Shown one piece after another: positions 54,540-64,000 of a stretch of DNA of 64,000 nucleotides. Origin of the DNA: Crossaster papposus (lineage: Eukaryota > Echinodermata > Asteroidea > Velatida > Solasteridae); contig JBAIAA010000441.1 in NCBI GenBank assembly GCA_037893245.1, forward strand, positions 124,001 to 188,000, read 5' to 3'. The first letter of the stretch is position 1. Each line of letters starts with the position of its first letter. Both the position numbers and the translations under genes were made by a program. The notes beneath the pieces were generated by a model. The model had not been told where the DNA came from. It did no database searches and saw only the letters and a list, made by a program, of their open reading frames with translations.

Positions 54540-56025
54540 ATTTTATTTTTTATTAAAGATGAAAGAGATAAATATGAAGGAAAAAACCAAAAAAACGGGT
54601 GATGGGTGGAATTGAATTAGGTTCCTAAGGGAACAATCGTGCGACCTCGTTCGGTCTGAGCTTACCGGCTTTTAGCGTTCAGTCTTATTTGCGGCGGGAA
54701 TAACTGGGTCGCAGGAAATAATTATGTGGTAAAAGACTTTATAAACTACTTGGACAACCCAATTTTTTTTTTCAAGATTCGTTTTACTGTCTAAGTAGAG
54801 CGCTTGATTGTTAAAAGTATTGACCTGCTCTGGATTATAGAAATTATATATTGCTCACCATTACGAATTTATTGATCTATTCGTATTCAAACATCACTAT
54901 GTATTTTTAGTGATTATTAAACATTGGTGTCATTGGTGTGTTTTATGGACTCCATGCGGAAGTACCCCTCGACGGCACGAATGGAAGGGTTGGGGAGTCA
55001 CTATCGACGGCATCAGTGCCTGGGTGGGAGGGATCGCGAACGCGTTACATCTAATCTAGTACTAGGCCGTCGGCCTAGGGGGTTGGTCGGTCGGGAAATG
55101 AGTGAAATTAATGCTCATGGTGATTTTTGGCAAGGTATCGTAGAGATGTACACAAACTTAAAACAGTCCTAACTACCCTAACCCTTTTCTCTAAGATCTT
55201 CGAAATTTATGCTATTTCGACCAAAATCTGTCGTTCTAGGACAAAAATAACTCCCAAATATCGGGTGTTTTTTTTAGGGTAGCTAGACACTTAGGGAGAC
55301 ACTGAAATGTCTCCCTAAGTGCCACTGTCTCCTTATTACCTAACTTAAGCTAATATGTCATAATATGTTCTTTTTGTTTAAAATGTTGATATTGTCTACA
55401 ATACTGGAACGGCTGGAGCAGAGTCTAATTTACAAGGCACCTATAACTCGTATGCGGGCATGGATGTGAGCAAGTGACGTCATGCACGGAGTGCCTGGCT
55501 TATAGCCTCAATCGAAGCCGCCACCGCTCACGCTGCAATTCTATCCAACATTTACCAACTCTTAGATGTGCATATCATGCCAAAAATTACTCCTCTCGGT
55601 AATCTGATACCCGTGGCCAAATATTTAGACCTTAGGTTGACGGCGTATACCAACACTGTCCGTCCGATCGGATTTCATTATTGTTCTCTTTTCCAGCCAG
55701 CGGTAAATTCAGATAGGCCTACATAACATTTTATTGATTAGGAAGTCACGTCAAAAACTAACAAACTGCATATACGAGGAAAAAATATTCAGTTACGGCG
55801 CTCCGTTCTGCCTCGTGCCAAGCCGACCGGCAATAAATCAAATCCCGGACGAGTCAAGCGCATAAATATGCAGGAACCGGCCCTGCCGCCGGCAGTTGAA
55901 GATTAATTTCGGCGATTTTTATTTGTAGAATGAGTTTTTTCAAAAAATGCCTGTGGCACACTTTTGATATCAGTGCCATGTTGCTATGGGCCGTGTAGAG
56001 GCGTGTATACAATGGTGCAAAATAC
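54540..56025. other. Intergenic, no gene seen
   Basis: No coding region with homology or splice structure. A short repeat shared with 21990-22085 lies at about 55205-55330. Confidence 0.4.
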
Positions 56026-56352
56026 GGTACCCTCTGGAGACATGAACACAATGTGTACAATGGAGACAAAACGTCTCCGGTGGGTAAATTTCTATAGATG
56101 AATAGGTCTCCACTGGGAATTTTACAAATTAGATTTTTTGATTTTACTTAAATTACTCAAAAACTAGGAGTAGGATGTGGGTTAGGGTTAGTGTTTGGGT
56201 TAGGGTATAATATAGGGTATATTGGGTCGAAATTTCAACCCAGGAAAAAAATTATGGTTAAAATGGTAGCATTTTGAAAAACGTGCTCGACTTTCTAACC
56301 ATTTTGGGGAGTCGGGTTGGTGTAGCGGTTCTTTCCTCGCCTTCCACCACTA

Positions 56353-57751
56353 CACTCTAAAAACTGAAGTGTTATAAATAAATCCCTAAGTGTTAGATTT
56401 AGCACTATCCAGGTGCTTCCTGAGGGACTGCACCTCAAGTGCCATTTCAGCACTTGATGAAGTGTCAGCATTGCAGCACTATCTAAGTGCTGTGAAAGTG
56501 CTACCAATACAGCACTAATATAGTGTTGATTTAAGTCCTTTGTAGCACCATCTTGGTGTACATCCAGCACCCCAAGGTGCAATCCATACAGCATTTGATG
56601 AAGTGTCAGCATCCCAGCTAACCAAAAAACGTTCCATGAACGTTCTTACAACGTTACGGTAATGTTTCCGGAACGTTTGGAAAAAAACGTTGCGGGAACG
56701 TAAATGTGTGGAGTTCTCTTGACGTCCTTTGAACGTTACAAAGAAACGTTGTGAAATAACATTCGTACAACATTCAATGCACATTGGCAAGATACAAAAA
56801 TCTACTGTTGAACACTCTAATTATGTACATGTACATATTCACTGCGTGTACAGATTACGTAATACTACATTAACTTATTGCACATTGCAATTACACATAC
56901 ATACAATAATAACCTATTCCTATTAGATATTACCTACTGAACACTTACTACAAACTTAGCTATTGCCGTTGTTAGTTTTATAGTTCGCTTTGTTGTCCAC
57001 GAAAAAGTCACAGCAAATTTTTATGAATAATGTCAACATTTGAATACGAATAAAATGTAATGCGATTTTTTTCTCACTATTTGCCCAAAAATCAAAATTC
57101 AATCGAGGAATCGTTTGAATAATTACATATCATGGTCAAAAAAGTGAATTGTTGGACTAAATACCACAATTTAACATCGACTATTGTGAACACACATTTC
57201 CTCCCTTCTGATTGGTCAGTTGCTGTAGGTAAATTTCCTAATCGATACAGCACCAATGAAGTGCTAATATAAGTCCTTCCTAGGCGTTACTTTTAAATGG
57301 GCGGGGCAGTGGGGGCAGGGCGGGGTGGTTGGGGGCAGTGATTTTTCATGAAGTTAGTTGACACAAGGACCAATTTTTGGACAAATTTAAGATAGTTAGG
57401 TCCTTGTGCAGACTTACTTTATTGAACAGAGAAATGACAAATTCAAAAGGATGTCTCTTCAAATTAGCCTTTATTTTTTACTTGATCCCTCGAAGCAACA
57501 ACCATGTCAAAAGTTTAGACAAAACAATACGTTTATCGAGGTAAAACCAAACAAATATCCTATGTTTTAGATGTTTTAGATGTTTTAGATGTTTGTGTAT
57601 TAAAGCACTTTGAAGTGCTAGAATAGCACCAATTATGGTGTTGGAAATGAACGCCTCCAAGTGTTATTATAGCACTATCTTAAAACTTAAAGTGCTGAAT
57701 TTATGTAGCACTTGGATAGTGCTAGGTTTTAACACTTCAGTTTTTAGAGTG
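56353..57751. mobile_element. TA-flanked DNA element, CACTCTAAAAACTGAAGTG termini, 1399 bp
   Basis: TA is duplicated on both sides (56351-56352 and 57752-57753) inside a SINE site that reads CCACTATGACC elsewhere. The inverted termini run over 20 bp. Both ends are full of AGCACT/AGTGCT words. There is no transposase frame, so it is non-autonomous. Confidence 0.88.
56611..56790. repeat. AACGTT-rich insert inside the TA element
   Basis: From CCCAGCTAACCAAAAAACGT the sequence is dominated by AACGTTC / GAACGTT words, unlike the AGCACT-rich host. It is probably a separate dispersed repeat inserted in it; its exact right end is unclear. Confidence 0.55.
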
Positions 57752-58281
57752 TATGACCCGGGTTCGAATCCGGCCTGGGCCAATATGTGGATTGGGTTTT
57801 CAGTCCCTGCCTGACTCCGTGGGTTTTTCCCCAGGATATTCTTCTGGGGTTTTCCTCCCACCTCTAAAACTGTAACTTCTTCACATTAATTGTTGAATGA
57901 AATAAACAATTGTTGAATGAACTTTGTTCCCGCCGTGAATATGGCCATTGATGCTGGTACGGCGTTAAACCCTAAAAACTCACTCACTCTAACCATTTTG
58001 TACACGAGAACAAAATTAATGTCTCCACAGTGATACAAAAATGCGAATCCATGTACAGAATAGTTATGGCCCAACATTATCCAAAAAAATCACTGAATGT
58101 AAACTGATGTATATTATATTTTTCTTATAGCGGATAGGCCATTTGGGCTGACACAATAGACCAGTTTTTTAATAAATTCAAATTCATGCACGCACGCGCA
58201 TGAATAGGCCGGGAGGCAAGAAGCGAAATCGGCCCATTGAAAATGTAATGGGGTCCAATAAGATTTGTCATTGTACAGAGA

Positions 58282-58499
58282 TGTAGTCGAGTCCATCACA
58301 AGTCCCTGCAAGTCCCTGCAAGCCCCTGTAAGTCCCTGTAGGCCCCTGCAAGTCCATCACAAGTCCTTCAGTTCCAATTCAAATCTCAAGCTATTCAAAT
58401 CAGCTTTGACAAAAGCATTCCTTTGTCATTGTTCATCCAGTTACTTGTGACTGCCTTCACGAAGTGACTTGTGAACGGACTTGCAGGAACTCGACTACA
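58282..58499. mobile_element. TGTAGTCGAG-type inverted-repeat element
   Basis: TGTAGTCGAGTCC and GGAACTCGACTACA termini with four CAAGTCCCTG-type decamers and the shared CATTCCTTTGTCATTGTTCA core. Confidence 0.82.
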
Positions 58500-58910
58500 A
58501 CACTGTCATTTTCTCTCAGTTTCTGCAGGAGTTGTGATATTTGAAATCGGAAACGTGCCTGAAATCGTCGTAGGTATTACTTTCTAGTCTAAGTGGTTTT
58601 TTTGGGGGGACTATACAATCAAAACTTCGACAAAATAGTTCGTCCTGTGCGCGCGAGGTCGAGTGAAAATTAGCATGGCTCCTTTCCTGCGGACGAGTCT
58701 AAAGAATACTGACTTCTTAGGGTTACCATCCACCACGTTGCGAGCAGAATCACAGGCCTTGAAATCTATCTCGGGGTTGACGAAGGGTTGAAACGGGGTT
58801 GAAATTTCAAGTGTGAAACGCTGCATTTAAAAAAATTCGGCCTCAACCTCGAGATTTGTCTAGTGTGAAAAGAGCTAAAGGGGTTGAGTTCAAGTGGGCG
58901 TAGGGTTTCC

Positions 58911-59114
58911 TTGACCAGTTCGCGCCGGAGGACGTGTAAACACGTCACGAGCAAGGCCGGAAATGTCTGTCAGCAGCGAGCAAGGCCGGAAATGTAATGG
59001 GTGTGCTTCCCGATACCATCGGCTTGAACCCGCCTCACGGATCGAGTTTTGTTAAAAATAATCCCGCGCCTCGGCTCGGTGAATGTTACATTAATCCCGG
59101 CGCGAACTGGTTAA
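58911..59114 (+). mobile_element. TTAA-type MITE, CCAGTTCGCG family, 204 bp
   Basis: TTGACCAGTTCGCGCCGG at the left (one base off TTAA) and CCGGCGCGAACTGGTTAA at the right. The interior has two of the GAGCAAGGCCGGAAATG repeats. Confidence 0.85.
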
Positions 59115-59276
59115 CCTTCGATCGCTGGTTTGCACGTTGATTTATTGCTAAACACTGGTTGGAAGACCCATTACTACACAAAATTAAGAATGCTTATTAA
59201 CGATTACCCAAAAAAAATTGGTTTAAAAATTTTTCAACAACGTAACGCTATACAAAATACTTGGTGTGTACTACCT

Positions 59277-59667
59277 TTAAAGGGATCGTATACGTTTGGT
59301 AATTACTCCAAAAATGTATGGCAATAAAAACTTACTTGGTAAGAAGTACAGCAGCTTTGGATAGTATAATGCATTTTTTGAAACTTTTCACTTCGAAGTA
59401 CTGCGGTTATGGAAAAATCACTTTTTATCCCCAACAATTTGAATCTGAGAAGCGTTACTGCAGTGACGTTTCTCAGATTGTGTATTCCAATGCAGATTAT
59501 TCTTCCTGCGTGGACGTAACCGCTCCAGATTTTCGGCAATATCTCTGAATCGCTACCACCTTTTGAAATGAATTTTGTACAGGTTAGTTTTATTGTATAT
59601 ATCTATAACTATATAGGATTGAAACAAACAGTGGGTTCCAATTACCAAATGTATACGATTCCTTTAA
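59277..59667 (+). mobile_element. GGGATCGTATACG-type MITE, TTAA-flanked, 391 bp
   Basis: TTAAAGGGATCGTATACG at the left, CGATTCCTTTAA at the right. The interior includes TCTGAGAAGCGTTACTGCAG and AGCGGT-type words in both orientations. Confidence 0.88.
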
Positions 59668-60472
59668 GAAAAGAATTCATTCCGGATGACGGATCAATTC
59701 AATTATGTCCTTACATGTAATACGTTTACAGGGGGAAAAATAGAACCGTATCCCATCTCAAGATGTTTTTCCTGTCTATAACTTGAATAGACTCTAGATA
59801 GACACGAGTCCGGATGTGCATATAAATAAAACGAAGACCACTCCGTGGACCTTGAATGTTGTCCTATTACTGTTAGTTACGTTATGTCTGCGCAGTACCT
59901 CAAGGTAGTTGAATTTGCTTAATATAGGGAGGACAATCTTTCAATCAATTTTTATATCTTTACGGAAAAATAATTTTTCCCTCCTTTTCCCCCCTCTAAT
60001 CTCAAGGATAAAATGTGGAGCGGAGAATACACAAAGAGCCAAGCAGAATTTTGTATTAATTATTATTATTATTATTATTTTTTTATTTTTTATTTTTTTA
60101 TATATTAATTTGGCCTTAGACGCAGACTACGCCTGTATGTTATGTATTTATTATATTTCTTTACCCAGGGTGTGCCCAAACAGTTTTAAAATGGTTTTTA
60201 TTGGGGCTCTGCACATACCTTATTAAATAAAGTTACATTAAAAGTCGTCAACAAAACCGTACATCTGTTAAAAGGACAAATATCAACATTACATAAAGGG
60301 TATAATGGCTGAGGAACACGCCAATACCAGCATTATATCTGGCGAAGCGCGCAGCGCCGAGACCAATTATCGCTGGTATTGGAGTGTTCCAGAGATGTCA
60401 AATCCAGGCCCTTCTAGTAAAGAGAATGTGAACAAAAAATACTGAGAACAATAAGGCTACAATGTAAATGCA
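59668..60472. other. Intergenic, AT-rich
   Basis: An ATT/poly-T tract at about 60056-60110 and an AATAAA near 60226 stand out. No gene is recognised. Confidence 0.4.
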
Positions 60473-60659
60473 CCATATGAAGCATGATATGTGGCAGAGA
60501 AAACCCCCCCTCTTTTGTGTTGACCATTGTGTTCCCGGAATCTCAGGAATTCTGTTTAGGTTTCAAGGGGGGTGGGTTAGGTTACAATAGTGTTGAGTGT
60601 GTATAAGGTATATAGGGATAAGAGGGGGGTACCACTCTGCCACATATCGTGCTGGGTAT
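60473..60659. mobile_element. Second copy of the GATATGTGGCAGAG element, reverse
   Basis: CATATGAAGCATGATATGTG through CACATATCGTGCTGGGTATA is the reverse of 53588-53787. Flanking 8-bp repeats are not evident. Confidence 0.78.
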
Positions 60660-60789
60660 ATAACGGCACCGCACAATGCCGCAGTGTGAACTATAAAGTA
60701 TTCATATACACACTGTGTTCGTTTGGTTGACACAGTGATACAGTACTGTTGTGTTTGTTTACTTGATAATAGACAGCAATTGTGTTCAA

Positions 60790-61280
60790 TATCATTGTGT
60801 TGGTAATGATGAGTTATTGTGTTGGTAACGATGAGTTATTGTGTTGGTAATGATGAGTTATTGTATTGGTAATGACGAGTTATTGTATTGGTAATGACGA
60901 GTTATTGTATTGGTAATGACGAGTTATTGTATTGGTAATGACGAGTTATTGTGTTGGTAACGATGAGTTATTGTAATGGTAACGACGAGTTATTGTGTTG
61001 GTAACGATGAGTTATTGTATTGGTAATGACGAGTTATTGTGTTGGTAATGACGAGTTATTGTAATGGTAACGACGAGTTATTGTGTTGGTAACGATGAGT
61101 TATTGTAATGGTAACGACGAGTTATTGTGTTGGTAACGATGAGTTATTGTATTGGTAATGACGAGTTATTGTGTTGGTAATGACGAGTTATTGTAATGGT
61201 AACGACGAGTTATTGTGTTGGTAACGATGAGTTATTGTATTGGTAACGACGAGTTATTGTGCTGGTAATGATGAGTTATT
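60790..61280. repeat. 22-bp minisatellite GAGTTATTGTATTGGTAATGAC, about 22 units
   Basis: Units vary at TGTATTGG/TGTGTTGG/TGTAATGG and ATGAC/ACGAC/ACGATG. Larger blocks of several units recur in the same order. Confidence 0.93.
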
Positions 61281-62693
61281 GTCTAACAAGCCATTACCGG
61301 CTAGTATTGTCGTGCAGGAACAATGGTAATACATCACGCCTGGATTTTACTACACATTAATACACGTATACAACAACATTTACACAAAAATACAAACAGA
61401 ATATTTAATGACGTACAAGAATATTTACAGGAATACAAAACATTTAGGCCTATACCGAGGTAAGTCGTACATAAACGTTAAGGGATTACTCAGACAATTG
61501 TAATTTATCCCCGAGAACCTGCACTCGATTCTTCTTGGAATCCAGGGATGGATCGATAACATTTGATAAAGAAATCTGAACTTCTCGGTACCAAACACTG
61601 ACTAGTCAAGCCACGGACTCTCGTGTAAGTGTTTTCCCAAGTGCATTTGTATACGGTTGTTTCACAATCCGCGGCCATCTTGAATTGCGGGGCTGCTGAT
61701 CAAAGTATATTTCATTGCGAAACAAAATGGAAAGCTAGATCCGCCCGTGTGACAACGCTATTCACTGAAAGTGTAGTAGGTTGAGCTTATTCAATTCAGT
61801 TGCTGTAATCTTATAGACTAATCAGGCGACAGCCATTTATTTGCAGTAGCATCATCAGGCTGCGCTTGCGCGTGTCGTTTGTTCAGGTAGTCTACGCACT
61901 CCAAATTCATGAATTATTCAGTAGTTGCATTGATCACTGTACAACACTTGGGTTCTAGGTGTTTTTTTCCCCCTTAAATTAAAAATACTTCCAAGATATC
62001 AATTTGACTAGGAAAAACGAGGTGATCTACAGCAGGATTCGAACCAGGGATCTTTGATCCATAGCCCATCCCACTATCCACTACACTATGTATAGCAGCT
62101 CGACAACAGCTGTTCTTTAAAGTGATTTAATGTACCTAGTTTACAATGCTGTTAAGTCATGTTTTATTCCGATGAATAAACATAACTTCTCATCCAAACT
62201 CTACTGAATAATTCATGATTTTGACTCATCCACCTACGAAAAAAACTGGGCTCCCTCGACCAATAGGGTCGTCAAAATGTGCGTGCGCGACTGATTAAGA
62301 ACGCGTACATACAGACGCGTCCGGTGGCGGTAACAAAAATGTCTTCTATTTGTGTTCCATCACGGATTAGTCTATACGATCCCACTGCCCGATTCACACG
62401 TCAGAAACGTTAGTATAGCTTCTCTCTATATCTAGAACGAGCCAAACAATAACACGAACGTTCGTCCCATGGTGTCTTATGTAATTTATAATTACATGTA
62501 TGTAATTTGAAACACCGTGTTATATGCGTGGGTTATTCATGCAGCAAGAGACGTAATTGCCAAGCGTGTTCGTATATACGGCTCTGACAATTTGACGTTA
62601 ATTATAGCGGCGCTAGCATTACCACCCTATTGGTGACGACGAGACCAAAGGGAGATGGTGTTATCCATACACAAGACAAGTCATTAAAGGGAT
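61281..62693. other. Intergenic; a tRNA-like pseudo-element at about 62030-62100
   Basis: On the minus strand ATAGTGTAGTGGATAGTG and CTGGTTCGAATCCTGC resemble tRNA A and B boxes, but the acceptor and T stems do not pair, so this is a SINE or tRNA relic. A CGGCCATCTTGAATTG word at about 61671 resembles a YY1 site. No gene. Confidence 0.4.
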
Positions 62694-63074
62694 CGTATAC
62701 GTTTGGTAATTACTCCAAAAATTATTGGCAATAAAAACTTACTTGGTAAGAAGTAAAGCAGCTTTGGATAGTATAATGCATTTTTGGAAACTTTTTACTT
62801 CGAAGTTCTGCGGTTATGGAAAAAGATATGACTTTTTATCCCCAAGAATTTGAATCTGAGAAGCGTTACTGCAGTGACGTTTCTCAGATTGTGTATTCCA
62901 ATGCAGATTTAAAGTCTCCTGCGTGGACATAACCGCTCCAGAATTTCGGCAATATCTCAAAATCGCTACCACCTTTTGAAATGAAATTTTTACAGGTTAG
63001 TTTTATGGTAAATATCTATATAGGATTGAAACAAACAATGGGTTCCAGTTACTAAATGTATACGATCCCTTTAA
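62694..63074 (+). mobile_element. GGGATCGTATACG-type MITE, TTAA-flanked, 381 bp
   Basis: TTAAAGGGATCGTATACG at the left and CGATCCCTTTAA at the right. It is closely similar to 59277-59667. Confidence 0.88.
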
Positions 63075-63227
63075 TGTACACCAAATAAATGACTAGGACG
63101 TCGGGCATAAGGTATACAATTAGGATGTTTTTTTTTCTTAACACTATATTTGTGCAACTGACTACTCTCTAAATTGATGAAAACTGACATCCTTTTTGGT
63201 TAATTATAACTAAAAGTGCCCTTCCTC

Positions 63228-63586
63228 TTAAAGGTAGGATACACCATTTGCAGATATCGAAAATATTTACTACCGAATTATTAACAAATATTTTACTCAT
63301 TTTGAGCGTAAATAATGATTCTAGACCTCCAGCAAAATGATTGCGGTAGACACCCTGTAATTATTCCGAAAATTGAATTTTATAAAGAAATATTTGCGAT
63401 CGGCGGACGGCGATCGCGAAAAAACAAAAATTACATAAGAATAACTGCTCGACGTTTTCGTGCTTTTCTCGGCATCCATTATTTTAAAACTTCGGACAGG
63501 TCAGTTAAACGGTATTTACTATAAAATACAACCTCCAAATCCACCCATTCATGGTAATTCAAGCAATTACCAATGGTGTATACTAT
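63228..63586 (-). mobile_element. GGTAGG-type MITE, reverse, right terminus decayed
   Basis: TTAAAGGTAGGATACACC at the left, the GCGATCGGCGGACGGCGATC centre, then CAATTACCAATGGTGTATAC where the terminal repeat breaks off. Confidence 0.83.
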
Positions 63587-63693
63587 GTAGTACGAACCAT
63601 TTGCAAACATAAAAACAATATATATACTGAATATGAACTTAATTAATACTTGGCTGTATTCAGTCTCAGACATTCTGTAAAATCACAGCATCT

Positions 63694-63938
63694 GGGGCCA
63701 ATTTCATAGAGCTGTTAAGCACAAAAATTTGCTTAGCACCAAAAAGTCTTGCTCAAAAATAACGGGTTGCCAGCCAAAACTCCATGTGCATTTCATGCTA
63801 AGCAAAAACCAACTGAATATAAGTCAGAAACAATATATGTTACCTACAAATTTGGTTTGTAACCCTGTTTTTGACAAGGAAGAATTGTCATGCTAAGCAA
63901 ATTGTTGTGCTTAATAACAGCTCTATGACATTGGCCCC
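63694..63938. mobile_element. GGGCCAATTTCA-type foldback element
   Basis: GGGGCCAATTTCATAGAGCT at the left and AGCTCTATGACATTGGCCCC at the right, with GCTTAGCA and TGCTAAGC inside. Confidence 0.85.
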
Positions 63939-64000
63939 TGGTGTGATGTGGTTCACAAGAAAAGTCAATTTTGTATCAATTTTAAACGATTGCCAGCCAG

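Larger units (their letters stand above)
56307..57987 (+). mobile_element. GGGAGTCAGG-head SINE with 13-bp target duplication, interrupted
   Basis: TCTAACCATTTTG stands at 56294-56306 and again at 57988-58000, a clean LINE-type target duplication. The head is at 56307-56350, the rest (B box GGGTTCGAATCC, body, CACTCACTC tail) at 57752-57987. Confidence 0.9.
56026..58036. mobile_element. GGAGACATG-type element, host of a four-level nest
   Basis: The left part 56026-56306 and right part 57988-58036 together match 35713-36027. The SINE at 56307-57987 splits it. Confidence 0.85.

Noticed and set aside
54924-55172. 82-codon plus-strand open frame
   Set aside because: No recognisable domain, and the length is within chance expectation for this composition.
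60790-61280. Regular short repeats resembling a CRISPR array
   Set aside because: Units are contiguous 22-mers without unique spacers, in an intron-rich animal genome.
62030-62100. Functional tRNA gene on the minus strand
   Set aside because: A and B boxes are suggestive, but acceptor and T stems do not pair; a SINE or tRNA relic is more likely.

Overview
The window is animal nuclear DNA: two genes with many introns in opposite (convergent) orientation, embedded in very dense non-autonomous DNA transposons, tRNA-derived SINEs and minisatellites. The GGGCCAAT/GCTTAAGC foldback elements, the SINE types and the divergent but clearly metazoan proteins suggest a marine invertebrate deuterostome, most likely an echinoderm such as a sea star. 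That assignment is inference from sequence style, not a database match.

Gene 1 (plus strand, about 529-13254) is MRE11, the nuclease of the MRE11-RAD50-NBS1 double-strand-break repair complex. The first coding exon(s), about 50 residues with the DxH motif, lie left of the window. Sixteen exons with matching phases give 639 residues to the natural stop, including phosphodiesterase motifs, the capping domain, the Gly-Arg-rich stretch and the C-terminus.

Gene 2 (minus strand, 48924 down to 19338) is a complete adhesion-type GPCR. It reads signal peptide, hormone-receptor domain (HRM), GAIN domain, GPS with an HL/T cleavage site, seven transmembrane helices and a Ser/Gly-rich tail, in 20 coding exons that stay in frame (781 residues to the first stop). 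The helices look most like the ADGRA group. The two genes share no pathway; MRE11 acts in the nucleus and the receptor at the cell surface. Between them (13.3-19.1 kb) and right of 48.9 kb I find no further protein gene.

Layout: 0-13 kb MRE11 with intronic minisatellites and MITEs; 13-19 kb intergenic repeats; 19-49 kb receptor with 0.5-2.2 kb satellite blocks in its introns; 49-64 kb repeat mosaic including transposon insertions nested four deep.

The most unusual signal is that tandem duplication has repeatedly hit splice junctions. At five exon edges (MRE11 exons 3, 7 and 12; receptor exons 9 and 19, numbering coding exons within the window) a block holding the exon edge and its splice site has been copied 2 to 11 times. 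The MRE11 exon 12 array is a 131-bp unit that splits exactly into a 93-nt phase-0 cassette and a 38-nt GT...AG spacer.
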